Assembly: GCA_040289115.1 (NCBI GenBank)
Contig: PSKS01000001.1
Location: 1 to 64,000, forward strand
Source: JAUQQI01 sp040289115
Lineage (GTDB): Bacteria > Chloroflexota > Dehalococcoidia > JAUQQI01
DNA length: 64,000 nucleotides
Reading direction: 5' to 3'
Positions 1-8,172 of this stretch are shown here, one piece after another. A program made the translations under genes and the position numbers. A model generated the notes under the pieces. It saw nothing but the letters and a program-made list of their open reading frames with translations. It ran no database searches and had not been told where the DNA came from. The stretch's first letter is position 1, and each line of letters begins with the position of its first letter.

Positions 1-494
1 CCCCGCCAGCCGGCGGCCCCGGCCGCGGCCGGGAGGAGGGCTGCCGCCAAAAGGCCGCCGAGGGGCAGACCCGCCTGACGAATCCCCATGGCCAGGCCCC
101 GCCGTTGGTGGGGTATGAGCCTGACGATGGCCTGGCTGCCGGCGATGTGGCTTGAGGGCAGGCCCACCCCGGCCAGGGCCAGGGCCCCAACCTGCTGCCA
201 GAACTCGGGCAGGAGGGCCGAAAGGGCGGTCAGCAGTCCCGTGGCCAGGGCGCCCCCGGCCAGCACCGCCCGCTCCCCGGTCCAGATGGTGAGCCGCCCC
301 ACCAGGTAAAAAGCCAGCAGGGCCCCCCCGTCGAAGGCGCCCAGCAGAAGGCCCACCTGGCCCAGGGACAGGCCCGACTCCGCCCGGATGAACGGGGCCA
401 GGGCCGGCAGGCCGAACCGGATGAAGGTGAGGCCGGCCTGCTGGATGGTGGATACGGCCACGATAACCCAGGGGTTGGGGCGATTACCGGCCAC
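1..494 (-). CDS. MFS transporter, N-terminal part (cut by window edge)
   Basis: This is the first ~164 codons of a minus-strand gene that runs off the left end, read by reverse translation of the start of the window. It begins with GTG at 494 (V-A-G-N-R-P-N-P-W). At least five hydrophobic segments follow, separated by short charged loops. The loop GRLTIWTGER after segment 2 resembles the MFS motif A region, and RRGLAMGIRQAG is the type of sequence seen before MFS helix 5. The protein is therefore an inner-membrane secondary transporter of unknown substrate. No clear ribosome binding site precedes the GTG. It is divergent from the ABM-like gene. The family is a confident call from topology; substrate and direction of transport cannot be read. 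Confidence 0.75.
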   Translation of the reverse strand, partial: MAGNRPNPWVIVAVSTIQQAGLTFIRFGLPALAPFIRAESGLSLGQVGLLLGAFDGGALLAFYLVGRLTIWTGERAVLAGGALATGLLTALSALLPEFWQQVGALALAGVGLPSSHIAGSQAIVRLIPHQRRGLAMGIRQAGLPLGGLLAAALLPAAAGAAGWR

Positions 495-618
495 GGTAGC
501 GCCTTTATTTTACACCAGCCTGCAGGCAGGTTAACCCAGGAGTATGGTAGAATCCCTGGAGGAGGCCTTTACCAACCTGGCGCACAGCCGGCTACGGCGA
601 CACCTTGCGGAGGTCACC

Positions 619-903
619 ATGGCACAGATGGCCCTTACCCGGCAGGTTTATTTTCTGCCGGGCAGGCGTGACGAAGCCGTTAACCTCTTAAAGCAGAACG
701 AGGCGATCCGCCGCCGGTACGGTCTCGTCCAGCAGCTTATCCTTCGAAAGAACGTCGACCCGTCCGTCCACCTGATTATCCAGATCTGGGAGAGCGAAGA
801 GGCCTACCAGCGCTGGCTAAAAAGCGAGGAGCGGGCCCGGGTCTGGGCCGAGGAACGCAAGCTTCGGGCCCGGGAACCAACGGTAACCTTCACCGTTGTG
901 TAA
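619..903 (+). CDS. ABM-like (antibiotic biosynthesis monooxygenase fold) small protein
   Basis: This 94-residue protein has the ferredoxin-like pattern of ABM domain proteins: a first strand (RQVYFLPGR), a helix (DEAVNLLKQNEAIRRRYG), strands (LVQQLILRK and VHLIIQIWES) and EEAYQRWLKSEE as the second helix. The family includes haem-degrading and quinone monooxygenases but also many proteins without known activity. The frame is open from ATG 544, but the ATG at 619 is preferred because GGAGGT sits six bases upstream and the fold starts directly after it. The OsmC gene follows 22 bases downstream on the same strand, so the two may be co-transcribed and may share a role in oxidative stress; that is inference. 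Confidence 0.6.
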   Translation: MAQMALTRQVYFLPGRRDEAVNLLKQNEAIRRRYGLVQQLILRKNVDPSVHLIIQIWESEEAYQRWLKSEERARVWAEERKLRAREPTVTFTVV

Positions 904-925
904 ACTTTTCGGGAAGGTATCTACC

Positions 926-1366
926 ATGGCCGCCGTCGAAGCCGAAATTATTTGGCAAGGCCAGATGGCCTTCGTGGGTGCCGGTAGCGCGAGTAAGTTC
1001 CCGGTGCAGATGGATGCCCCCGCCGAGACGGGGGGCACAGGCCAGGGAGCAAGGCCGATGGAGCTGCTCCTTATCGCCCTAGGCGGCTGCACCGGTATGG
1101 ATGTGGTCTCCATTCTTAAAAAGATGCGCCAGGAACTCACGGACTATCGGATAAAGGTTCGGGGCGAGCGGGCCGCCGAACATCCCCGGGCTTACACCCA
1201 CATAACCGTTGAGCACATAATCCGTGGCCGCAACCTTAACCCAGAACTGGTGGAAAAAGCTGTGCGGCTTTCCGAGACCAAATATTGCTCGGTTATGGCC
1301 TCGATTAACAGAACCGTTCAGGTGGAGGTCAAGACCACGATAGTGGACGAGGCCAAGGTCCCTTGA
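926..1366 (+). CDS. OsmC/Ohr family thiol peroxidase-like protein
   Basis: 146 residues, the usual length for OsmC/Ohr proteins, which reduce organic hydroperoxides through a reactive and a resolving cysteine. Both cysteines are visible: C55 in LGGCTGMDV at the head of the long central helix, and C121 in KYCSVMASI. PMELLLIALGGC is the typical OsmC signature. Among subgroups the sequence looks closer to the general OsmC/YhfA type than to classical Ohr, judged by eye. Start chosen at ATG 926 behind GGGAAGGT; an upstream ATG at 896 overlaps the preceding gene and adds residues outside the fold. It converges on the CoA-transferase gene four bases away. Confidence 0.85.
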   Translation: MAAVEAEIIWQGQMAFVGAGSASKFPVQMDAPAETGGTGQGARPMELLLIALGGCTGMDVVSILKKMRQELTDYRIKVRGERAAEHPRAYTHITVEHIIRGRNLNPELVEKAVRLSETKYCSVMASINRTVQVEVKTTIVDEAKVP

Positions 1367-1370
1367 ACGC

Positions 1371-2585
1371 CTACTCCAGGGCTCCTGACGCCGCCAGCTC
1401 GGCGATCTCCTGGTCGGTGTAACCCAGAAGCTCCCGCAAGACGAACTCGGTATCCTCCCCTAGACACGGGGCTGCCCGCTCCAGCCGGCCCGGGGTCTCC
1501 GATAGCCTGAAAGGAATGCCGTCGTAGATGGTCGGACCCATCTCACCGTGCTCGAGGGTGACCCAATGGCCCCGGTGTTTCAGTTGGGGGTCCCGGTGGA
1601 GGTCGGAGCACCGCTGAACCACCCCGGCCGGGACGCCGGCCGCCTGGAGGGCGGCCATCAGGTCGAAGGGGTCCCAGGACCGGGTCGCCTCCGCGATAAG
1701 TTCTTCGAGCAGGCTCTCGTGCCGGCGCCGGCTTAAGAATGTGGCAAAGCGGGGGTCCTCGGCCCATTCCGGGTGGCCGAGGACCCGGCAGAGGGCCCGC
1801 CACTCCTGGTCGGTGGTGACGGCGAGGGCCACCCAGCGGTCCTCCCCGGCGCAGGGGAAAGCTCCGTGGGGGCAGGCGAAGGGGTCCCGGTTTCCGGCCC
1901 GGGTGGCGACGCGGCCGTTGACGGCATAGTCCAGGAGGGCCGGTCCCAGAAACTGCAGGCCGCATTCGAACTGGGAAAGGTCCAGGTACTGACCTCGGCC
2001 GGTCCGGCGCCGGTAATCCAGGGCGGCCACCAGGGCAGCCAGGGCGAAGGGCGGGCAGATAAAGTCGGTGTAGGCCCCGTAAGGCCCGGCTGGCTCCCGG
2101 TCGGGCCAGCCCGTAAGCTCGTAATAGCCCCCCAAGGCAGCGGCCAGCTGGCCAAAGCCCCCGAAGCGGGCGTGGGGTCCCGTCTGCCCCTGCTGGCAGG
2201 TGGAGATCATCACGATGTCCGGCCTGACCTTAGAGACCGATGGGTAATCCAGGCCCCAGGCAGCCATGGTGCCGGGGGTGAAACTTTCGGCCACCACATC
2301 GGCCCACAGGATCAGCCGCCAAGCCACCTCTCGACCTTCGGGAACGCTCAGGTTCAGGCTCAGGCTCAGCTTACTTGTGTTGTAGTTGGCGAAGAACTGG
2401 CTCCGGTTCAGTCCGGGCTTACCCTCTTTGAAGGGCGGAAGGAGGCGCAGAACGTCCGGCCGGGTGGTCGATTCAACCCGGACGACGGTGGCGCCGTGGT
2501 CGGCCAGGTACTTGGTGGTGATGGGGCCCACCCCAACCCAGCTAAAGTCGGCAACTTTAAGGCCTTCGAAAGCCTTAGCGCCCAT
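1371..2585 (-). CDS. Class III CoA-transferase (CaiB/BaiF family), catalytic-type subunit
   Basis: 404 residues, the normal length for class III CoA-transferases, which move CoA between acyl groups through an aspartyl-CoA thioester. Motifs include LKVADFSWVGVGP near the N-terminus, the ATVVRVE strand, and GPYGAYTDF, where D174 lies at the position of the family's catalytic aspartate. It begins two bases after the stop of a second family member, so the two should be translated together. Tandem, dissimilar class III genes are known for heterodimeric enzymes such as succinyl-CoA:benzylsuccinate (BbsEF) and succinyl-CoA:malate (SmtAB) CoA-transferases. The substrate here cannot be read. By visual alignment this copy keeps the catalytic residue while its partner does not. 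Confidence 0.85.
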   Translation of the reverse strand: MGAKAFEGLKVADFSWVGVGPITTKYLADHGATVVRVESTTRPDVLRLLPPFKEGKPGLNRSQFFANYNTSKLSLSLNLSVPEGREVAWRLILWADVVAESFTPGTMAAWGLDYPSVSKVRPDIVMISTCQQGQTGPHARFGGFGQLAAALGGYYELTGWPDREPAGPYGAYTDFICPPFALAALVAALDYRRRTGRGQYLDLSQFECGLQFLGPALLDYAVNGRVATRAGNRDPFACPHGAFPCAGEDRWVALAVTTDQEWRALCRVLGHPEWAEDPRFATFLSRRRHESLLEELIAEATRSWDPFDLMAALQAAGVPAGVVQRCSDLHRDPQLKHRGHWVTLEHGEMGPTIYDGIPFRLSETPGRLERAAPCLGEDTEFVLRELLGYTDQEIAELAASGALE

Positions 2586-2587
2586 GG

Positions 2588-3850
2588 TCAGATGACGTTT
2601 AGGGACCGCAGTTGCGCCAGGTCCGTCCGACTCAGACCCAAAAGGCCGCAGTAAACCTCTTCGTTGTGCTCACCCACCAGGGGCGGCCGGCGCCGAATGC
2701 GGACCGGGTTTAAATTCCCCTGGACGAAGGGGCCCGGGTAGGTCACCCGAACCCCGAGCTCGGGATGCTCCACTTCTACCCAGAAGCCCCGGGCCGCCAG
2801 CTGGGGATTTTCGAAGAGGTCGGCCACAGTGTTGACCGGCGCCAGGAGGATACCATATTTTAGGGCCGCCTCGTAAAGTTCGGCCTTGGTCTTCTGCCGG
2901 CAGAAGTCGGCAACTACGGCCTCGAAGGCCTCCAGCTCCTCCTGGGCGGTGGCGAACCGGTGGGGGGTTGCCAGGTCCCAGTTCTCCCAGTCAACTTCCT
3001 TGAACCAGGCGGGAGCAACCCCGGCGTCTTCGAGTAGAGCCAGGAGCCCCCGGATGAAAGCGGCCCCGGGGCCACCCACCAGGATCAGCAGGCAAACGTA
3101 GCCGTCCCGACAGGGATAAATCTGGCGGATGGTCAGCCGGCCGGTCCGCCGGCGGCCGCCGGCCCGGCTCAGGTCGAAGCCGTAGAAGTCCGGCAGGGGG
3201 AAGGGGCTCTCGTTCATCAGGGTCCAAATGACGGCCTGCTGCATAGAGACATCCACGTGCTGGCCCCGGCCGGTAGCCGCCCGGTAGTAGTGGGCAATCA
3301 TGGCCCCGGCGGCGGCCTGGGCGCCGGCGTGGAGCCACGCCTGGGGCACGCTCACCCGGACCGGGGGCCGGTCCGGGTCGCCGGAGATGGCCATCATACC
3401 TCCCATGGCCATGCCGACGATGTCGGTGGCCCGGTAGCGGGCGTAGGGGCCGTCCCGGCCGAAGGCACTTATGGAAACCAGGATGAGCCCGGGATTCAAA
3501 CGGCTCAGCTCCCCAAACCCCAGGCCTATGCCGTCCAGGTAACCGGGGTCAAAGGATTCGATGACAAAGTCCGAAAGGGCGGCCAGCCGGCGGAAGAGCT
3601 GGCGCCCGTCCTCGGTCTCCAGGTTGAGGGTGATGCCCCGCTTGTTCAGGTTGAAGGCCCAGAAGTAGAGGCTCCGGTCGGGGTGGGGGATATCCTGGTA
3701 AAAAGGCCCGAACCTCCGGCCCGGGTCGCCACCGGGCGGCTCAACCTTGATGACGTCGGCCCCCAGGTCGGCCAGAATCCGGCCGCAGACCCAGCCCCGG
3801 TCGTCGGTAAGGTCCAGCACCCGGTAAGGCGCCAGGAGACCCTCGTCCAT
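2588..3850 (-). CDS. Class III CoA-transferase (CaiB/BaiF family), probably non-catalytic subunit
   Basis: 420 residues with clear family features: YRVLDLTDDRGWVCGRILADLGADVIKVE at the N-terminus, SAFGRDGPYARYRATD, and the C-terminal block FWVEVEHPELGVRVTYPGPF. In the segment that normally reads P-x-x-D-x-x-A-G, this protein reads PQAWLHAGAQAA, so W172 seems to replace the catalytic aspartate. With the next gene keeping its aspartate, the pair probably forms a heterodimer with one active site per dimer; that is inference from families such as BbsEF. Its start shares one base with the stop of the MBL-fold gene (TAATG), which indicates translational coupling in a three-gene operon. Confidence 0.8.
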   Translation of the reverse strand: MDEGLLAPYRVLDLTDDRGWVCGRILADLGADVIKVEPPGGDPGRRFGPFYQDIPHPDRSLYFWAFNLNKRGITLNLETEDGRQLFRRLAALSDFVIESFDPGYLDGIGLGFGELSRLNPGLILVSISAFGRDGPYARYRATDIVGMAMGGMMAISGDPDRPPVRVSVPQAWLHAGAQAAAGAMIAHYYRAATGRGQHVDVSMQQAVIWTLMNESPFPLPDFYGFDLSRAGGRRRTGRLTIRQIYPCRDGYVCLLILVGGPGAAFIRGLLALLEDAGVAPAWFKEVDWENWDLATPHRFATAQEELEAFEAVVADFCRQKTKAELYEAALKYGILLAPVNTVADLFENPQLAARGFWVEVEHPELGVRVTYPGPFVQGNLNPVRIRRRPPLVGEHNEEVYCGLLGLSRTDLAQLRSLNVI

Positions 3851-4494
3851 TACCCGGAAGTAAGCTCCCTGAGGAAAGGGTTGAGGGCCTTTTCCCGGCC
3901 AATGGTAGTAGGGGGGCCGTGGCCGGGGTAAACCACCGTCTCATCGGGCAGAACCAGCAGCTTGTCACGGATGCTTTCGATGAGCTGGTGCCAGTTGCCC
4001 ACCGGGCGGTCGGTCCGCCCCACCCCACCCTGGAAGAGGGTATCGCCGGCGATGAGGATGCCGGCGTTGGGGAAGTAAAAGCAGACGCTCCCCTGGGTGT
4101 GGCCCGGGGTGTGCAAGACGGTAAACTTTAAGCCGTCCACCTCCAACTCCTGCCCGTCGGAGAGCTCCAGGTCGGGGTCGGGGACGGGTTCGACCAGGGT
4201 GCCGAACCACTGCACGTACTGGACGTGGGCCCGCTTAATAAGGGGGACATCGGCCGGGTGGATGGCGAAGGGCACGCCGGTAATCTGCTTCAAGGTGCCG
4301 ACGGCCATCACGTGGTCCACGTCCCCATGGGTGTTGGCGATAAGCTTGAGCTGGAGGTTGCGGGCCCGGAGGGCCGCCAGGATACGCTCAGCCTCGTCGC
4401 CGGGGTCGAAAATCACGGCCGCCCGGCTGGTCTCATCGCCGACGATGTAGCAGTTTTCGGCAAGGGCACCAAGGGTGAGGGTCTCGACGAACAT
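3850..4494 (-). CDS. MBL-fold metallo-hydrolase, glyoxalase II-like
   Basis: 214 residues with the metallo-beta-lactamase fold: N-terminal strand MFVETLTLGALAENCYIV, metal motif THGDVDH (H56, D58, D60, H61), LHTPGHTQGS with the third metal His, IAGDTLFQGGVGRTD with the bridging Asp, and YPGHGPPT with the final His. Most glyoxalase II-like proteins read THxHxDH, so D58 in place of the second histidine is a departure that could alter the binuclear site. The start is the ATG at 4494; a longer reading frame to 4677 passes through a stem-loop and overlaps rsfS. It is first gene of an operon with two CoA-transferases, so hydrolysis of a thioester product is a reasonable guess but unproven. Confidence 0.8.
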   Translation of the reverse strand: MFVETLTLGALAENCYIVGDETSRAAVIFDPGDEAERILAALRARNLQLKLIANTHGDVDHVMAVGTLKQITGVPFAIHPADVPLIKRAHVQYVQWFGTLVEPVPDPDLELSDGQELEVDGLKFTVLHTPGHTQGSVCFYFPNAGILIAGDTLFQGGVGRTDRPVGNWHQLIESIRDKLLVLPDETVVYPGHGPPTTIGREKALNPFLRELTSG

Positions 4495-4516
4495 CTTAGG
4501 CCGCGCTCCGGCTGGT

Positions 4517-4560
4517 ATAATTTTGCTGGGGCCATGGAAATGCCCCCTTAGCAAAATTTT
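4517..4560. promoter_or_regulatory. Stem-loop between divergent MBL and rsfS genes
   Basis: A 9-bp perfect inverted repeat, AATTTTGCT at 4519-4527 and AGCAAAATT at 4550-4558, is extended inward by GGGG (4528-4531) pairing with CCCC (4544-4547) across a two-base bulge. It sits midway between two divergent starts (4494 and 4589). TATAAT appears at both edges (4516-4521 and 4560-4565) on the plus strand, but neither has a good -35 at the right distance. It could be an operator or a bidirectional promoter element, or an RNA hairpin in the rsfS leader. Confidence 0.5.
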
Positions 4561-4588
4561 ATAATCGGGTGGTGATCTGTAAAGCAAG

Positions 4589-4957
4589 TTGACGGCGCCA
4601 GTCAAAACCAGACCTGAGGCTAAGGAGATCGCCCGCCTGGCGGCCGAAGCCGCCTCCGAAAAGCAGGCGAGCGACATTTTGGTTCTTGATATTCGGCGGG
4701 TTACCCTGCTCGCCGATTATTTTGTCATCTGCTCGGCCCAGACAGAGCGCCAGCTGGAGACCGTCGTTGCGGAGGTCGAGGAGCAGCTGGGCCGGGCCGG
4801 CGTCCAGCTGCTGGGTCGGGAAGGGACGGCCGATTCCGGATGGGCTGTCCTGGATTTCGGCGACGTTATCGTCCACGTTTTCCGCCCCCAGGAACGGGCC
4901 TACTATCGGCTAGAAGAAGTCTGGGCCGAGGGGACCCCGGTGGTCCGGATCATCTGA
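4589..4957 (+). CDS. rsfS: Ribosomal silencing factor RsfS
   Basis: 122 residues covering the whole RsfS/Iojap domain. RsfS binds ribosomal protein uL14 and blocks subunit joining when nutrients are short. Diagnostic sequence: ASDILVLDIRRVTLLADYFVI followed by CSAQTERQ, then EGTADSGWAVLDFGDVIVHVF and the C-terminal RAYYRLEEVW. An in-frame stop at 4580 forces the start to be the TTG at 4589 or later. No strong ribosome binding site is visible. RsfS often sits with nadD or obg, but here it is alone between divergent and convergent genes. Confidence 0.93.
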   Translation: MTAPVKTRPEAKEIARLAAEAASEKQASDILVLDIRRVTLLADYFVICSAQTERQLETVVAEVEEQLGRAGVQLLGREGTADSGWAVLDFGDVIVHVFRPQERAYYRLEEVWAEGTPVVRII

Positions 4958-5410
4958 TTACTCTTCCAGGACCCAGCGGTCCACGGCCCGCTCAAAGCTT
5001 ATAAGCTCGCCCTCCCGGAAGAAAATCCCCACCTCCCGGGCCGCCGCCTCCGGCCCGTCGGAGGCGTGAACCAAGTTTCGGCCAATGGCCAGGCCGAAAT
5101 CCCCCCGAATGGTTCCGGGTTCAGCCTGCACCGGGTTGGTGGCCCCGATGGTCCGGCGCACCACCTCCACGGCATTGGGCCCCTCCCAGACCGAGACCAC
5201 TACCGGACTTGAGGTGATGTAGCGGATTAGGCCATCGTAAAAGGCCTTGCCCCGGTGGACCGCGTAAAGCTCCTCGGCCTGCTCCAAGGAGACCCAAATA
5301 AGCTTTAGCCCCACCAGTTTAAGTCCCCGGGCCTCCAGCCGGCGGATAACCTCCCCGACCAGGCCGCGTTGAACCCCGTCCGGTTTGACCATAAGCAGTG
5401 TGCGCTCCAT
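4958..5410 (-). CDS. ndk: Nucleoside diphosphate kinase
   Basis: 150 residues, the standard length for Ndk, which transfers the gamma phosphate of ATP to nucleoside diphosphates through a phospho-histidine. The N-terminus MERTLLMVKPDGVQRGLVGE is typical. The active-site segment NLVHASDG gives H115 as the phosphorylated residue, with Ala in place of the more common Gly after it. TNPVQAEPGTIRGD is the conserved nucleotide-binding loop. The ATG at 5410 is chosen because it gives the family N-terminus; the frame stays open to 5452. GAGGAG lies directly against this ATG, which is closer than usual. The gene converges with rsfS with no gap. Confidence 0.95.
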   Translation of the reverse strand: MERTLLMVKPDGVQRGLVGEVIRRLEARGLKLVGLKLIWVSLEQAEELYAVHRGKAFYDGLIRYITSSPVVVSVWEGPNAVEVVRRTIGATNPVQAEPGTIRGDFGLAIGRNLVHASDGPEAAAREVGIFFREGELISFERAVDRWVLEE

Positions 5411-5454
5411 CTCCTCGGCCGTTGGCGTAAAATTCTCCCGGCATTCTAACATAG

Positions 5455-7107
5455 ATGGCCATGGGCGATTACGGGGCCCTTCGGGAGCGGGCGTTCCGGT
5501 TCCTGACGGCGGCCGGGGGGCGGGCTTCCTTGGCTGAGCTGGCCCGCCACCTCTTTGGGACAGCGTCCCCCGACCCCTGGGTCGGCCTCCTGAGCCGGGT
5601 TTTAGGCCCGGAGTTCGTCATCGGCGGGGGGGAGGTGGCCCTGACCTGTCCCGGCCCCGCCCCCGATACGCCCCTGGACCGCCTTACCCTGACCGTCTTG
5701 GACATCGAAACCACCGGCGTCGACCCGGCCTCCAGCCGGCCGATTCAGGTCTCGGCCATCGGTCTGCGTCCAAACGGCCAACCGGCGGCGGTCTTTCAGA
5801 CCATTGTCCGGCCGGAGCGGCCCCTCCGGCGGGGACTTAAAAGGTTTACCCGGGTGTCCGAACTGGATGCTGCCCCCGACCTCAAGACCGTCCTCCGGGA
5901 ACTGGCCGAATTCGTCGGGGGTGTGGTCGTCGGGCAGGACATCCGCTGGCAGTGGGAGTTTTTGGGCTCCATCGCCCGCCAGCTGGGAGTTAGGTGGCCC
6001 CATCTTCCCCTCCTCGATTCGGCGGTGCTGGCCCAGTACCTTTGGCCGGACCTGGGTAAGCCGAGCCTGGAGCGGCTTGCGGCCCGGCTCGGGGCACCGG
6101 TCTTACCCCGGGACCGGGCCGATTACGATGCCCACATGCTGGCGGCGGTCGTTCCCCGGCTGCTAGCCGAGGCCGCGAGGCGGGGCATCCGGAGCTGGGG
6201 AGAGCTGGAGGCGATAGCTGGCTGGCCCGCCCTAGGCCGGATTCGGCTGCCCGAGGTGAGGACGGTTCCCGAGGGGCCGGGGGTTTACATCCTCCGGGAC
6301 GGCCTCGGCCGGGCCCTTTACATAGGCAAGTCCCGGAACCTTCGGGCTAGGGTCCGCTCGTACTTCAGGCGGCCCCCGGCCTACAACCGGCACCTGGAGG
6401 GCCTGACCGCCCTAACCTGCGCGGTGGAGGCGGTTTCCTGCGGGTCGGAGCTTTCGGCCGTTCTGTTGGAGGGCCGCCTTATCGCTGAGCTTGACCCACC
6501 GTATAACCGCGTTAGGCGGCTTCGGGGTCCGGTCTTCGTTTACCGGACGCCCGAAGTACCCTCGCGCTGGCACGTGGGCGGCCGGGTTCCCCCGGCCGCC
6601 CCCTTCTTTGCCGCCTTTGACACGCGCAAGGATGCGGCGGCGGCCCTCGCCGAGGTGCGTAATACCCTACCCCTGCCCGGGTGCCGGCGGCGGATTCCGG
6701 CCCGGCAGACTACCGGCTGCAAGCTGGCCCCATTCGGGGACCCCTGCCGGGTTTGCCGGGGGGAACTTCCGGCCGAGGGCTACCGGGAAGTCCTAAACTT
6801 AGCCGAGGGGACCCTGGCCGGCCTGGCCACCAGTTTCGGTCTTATCCTCTTCGCCCCTGGGGATGCTGAGGTGCACCTCTGGGTCGGGGGTGCTTACCGG
6901 GGGTGCCTCGAAGGGTCGGCCCTGTCGGCCGAGAAATTAGGGGCGCTCTTCGAGAGGCGGCCGGACCCCCTTCAGACGGCCCTTTTTTGGCGGTGGTGCC
7001 GGCTCAACCCTGGCGCGGGCATTAAGATTCCCCTGGAGTACCCACCGACCGGGGGCGACCTTCAGGCCCTGGCCGACCGGCTCCGGTCGGTCCTGGTCCC
7101 CGGCTAG
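5455..7107 (+). CDS. DnaQ-like exonuclease domain fused to UvrC-type GIY-YIG nuclease domain
   Basis: 550 residues. A DEDD exonuclease fold covers about residues 75-245 (DIETTGVDP at 83-91 gives the DxE motif). A GIY-YIG domain follows at about 272-350 with GVYILRD and ALYIGKSRNLRARVRSYF, as in UvrC and Cho. The C-terminal third has three cysteines (CKLAPFGDPCRVC). Such fusions are known in actinobacteria and are thought to act in DNA repair, cutting and trimming damaged strands. By eye the later exonuclease motifs are poor: GQDIRWQWEFL replaces the usual N-x-x-F-D, and DRADYDA replaces H-x-x-x-x-D. The exonuclease may be weak. ATG 5455 or 5461 are both possible starts. Its end overlaps the convergent methyltransferase by four bases. 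Confidence 0.85.
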   Translation: MAMGDYGALRERAFRFLTAAGGRASLAELARHLFGTASPDPWVGLLSRVLGPEFVIGGGEVALTCPGPAPDTPLDRLTLTVLDIETTGVDPASSRPIQVSAIGLRPNGQPAAVFQTIVRPERPLRRGLKRFTRVSELDAAPDLKTVLRELAEFVGGVVVGQDIRWQWEFLGSIARQLGVRWPHLPLLDSAVLAQYLWPDLGKPSLERLAARLGAPVLPRDRADYDAHMLAAVVPRLLAEAARRGIRSWGELEAIAGWPALGRIRLPEVRTVPEGPGVYILRDGLGRALYIGKSRNLRARVRSYFRRPPAYNRHLEGLTALTCAVEAVSCGSELSAVLLEGRLIAELDPPYNRVRRLRGPVFVYRTPEVPSRWHVGGRVPPAAPFFAAFDTRKDAAAALAEVRNTLPLPGCRRRIPARQTTGCKLAPFGDPCRVCRGELPAEGYREVLNLAEGTLAGLATSFGLILFAPGDAEVHLWVGGAYRGCLEGSALSAEKLGALFERRPDPLQTALFWRWCRLNPGAGIKIPLEYPPTGGDLQALADRLRSVLVPG

Positions 7108-8036
7108 TCGGCGGCTGCCGGCCAAGGCCTCAGGTCGGCCTCCCGAGCCTCGATTCTGTCTTCGCCGGATTTCCGGCAGATAAACACCAGGGTCGTGCCC
7201 AGGTAATTGAGGGGGCCGATTTTGCTCAGGGCCCGGTCGAGCCGAAGGAGCCCGCGGAAAACCGGCCTGACCCCCTTTGGGGGCTCGGGCCGGATGGCCA
7301 GGGTGCTAGGGACAAGGGCCCCAGCGATGTGGACCCCCCGGACAGCCTCGACTTCAAAGCCGGCCCGGCGGACGAGGTCCACGACGAAAGCGGGTGGGTC
7401 CAGCCGAAGGCCCACGTAGACCGTGCTACCATCGGCCCGGACCAGGGGATAGCGGAGCCTCACCGGCCGGTGCGGCGGGGTAAAGAGGGCCCTTAGGGCC
7501 TCAGACCGGGATACCCCGTAGCCCAGCGGGTCGCCCAAAAGGCCACTCAGGGCCAGCCAGAGGGTATCAAGGCTGAAGCGGTTTTCGGCATCGAAGATGA
7601 GCCAGCCGCCCGGCTTCAAGGCCCGGTAAAACTCCCGCAAGGCGGCGGCCGGGTCCTGGACAAAGGCGAACACGCTGCCGCAGCAGACGACGGCATCCGC
7701 ACAGCCATCGGCCACCGGCAGGGCCTCGGCCACCCCAACGCCGAAGGCCGCACCCCGCAGCCCCCACCGCTGGGCCTTGCGGCGGGCCTGGGCCACCAGC
7801 CCCCGGGCCGGGTCAAGGCCAAGGACCTTCGCGCCCCGGCGGGCTAGCTTCAGGGTGTAGAGGCCGGTCCCGCAACCCACATCCAAGACCACCTGCCCCT
7901 CCAGGTTGCGACCCAACGTGGCAACGATGAGCTTCTCCAGCTGGGAATCTAAGGCGGCGTACCAGTCGTCCTGGACGGCGTCATAATCAGCGGATATAGC
8001 TTCAAAGGCCTCGATAACCGGCAACTCCACCACCAT
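7104..8036 (-). CDS. Class I SAM-dependent methyltransferase
   Basis: 310 residues. Motif I is VVLDVGCGTGLYTLKLA (about 49-65), followed by GAKVLGLDPARGLVAQAR carrying the acidic residue after strand 2, and VVCCGSVFAFVQDPAAALREF for motif III. The sequence after it (LKPGGWLIFDAENRFS) is typical of small-molecule or quinone methyltransferases of the UbiE/Methyltransf_11 type. The substrate is unknown. The start is ATG 8036 behind GGAGGTGCACGGAT, a good ribosome binding site. It is probably transcribed alone: upstream on the same strand lies the long gene-free stretch before nusA. Confidence 0.85.
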   Translation of the reverse strand: MVVELPVIEAFEAISADYDAVQDDWYAALDSQLEKLIVATLGRNLEGQVVLDVGCGTGLYTLKLARRGAKVLGLDPARGLVAQARRKAQRWGLRGAAFGVGVAEALPVADGCADAVVCCGSVFAFVQDPAAALREFYRALKPGGWLIFDAENRFSLDTLWLALSGLLGDPLGYGVSRSEALRALFTPPHRPVRLRYPLVRADGSTVYVGLRLDPPAFVVDLVRRAGFEVEAVRGVHIAGALVPSTLAIRPEPPKGVRPVFRGLLRLDRALSKIGPLNYLGTTLVFICRKSGEDRIEAREADLRPWPAAAD

Positions 8037-8172
8037 ATCCGTGCACCTCCTTAGTGCATGGATAGGGTAAAAGAAGAGCCGCTGGAACCGAGGCCCCCGG
8101 CCTCTACCAGCAGCAGTGTGCGTGATTATCCTAACAGGTCATTTACCAGACTGTCAAACGCGTGTATGAGTT

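Noticed and set aside
1773..2654. Long open frame (293 codons) on the plus strand opposite the first CoA-transferase gene
   Set aside because: It lies wholly antisense to conserved genes, its translation shows low-complexity Gly/Gln/Val-rich sequence and no domain. Such frames are expected in GC-rich DNA.
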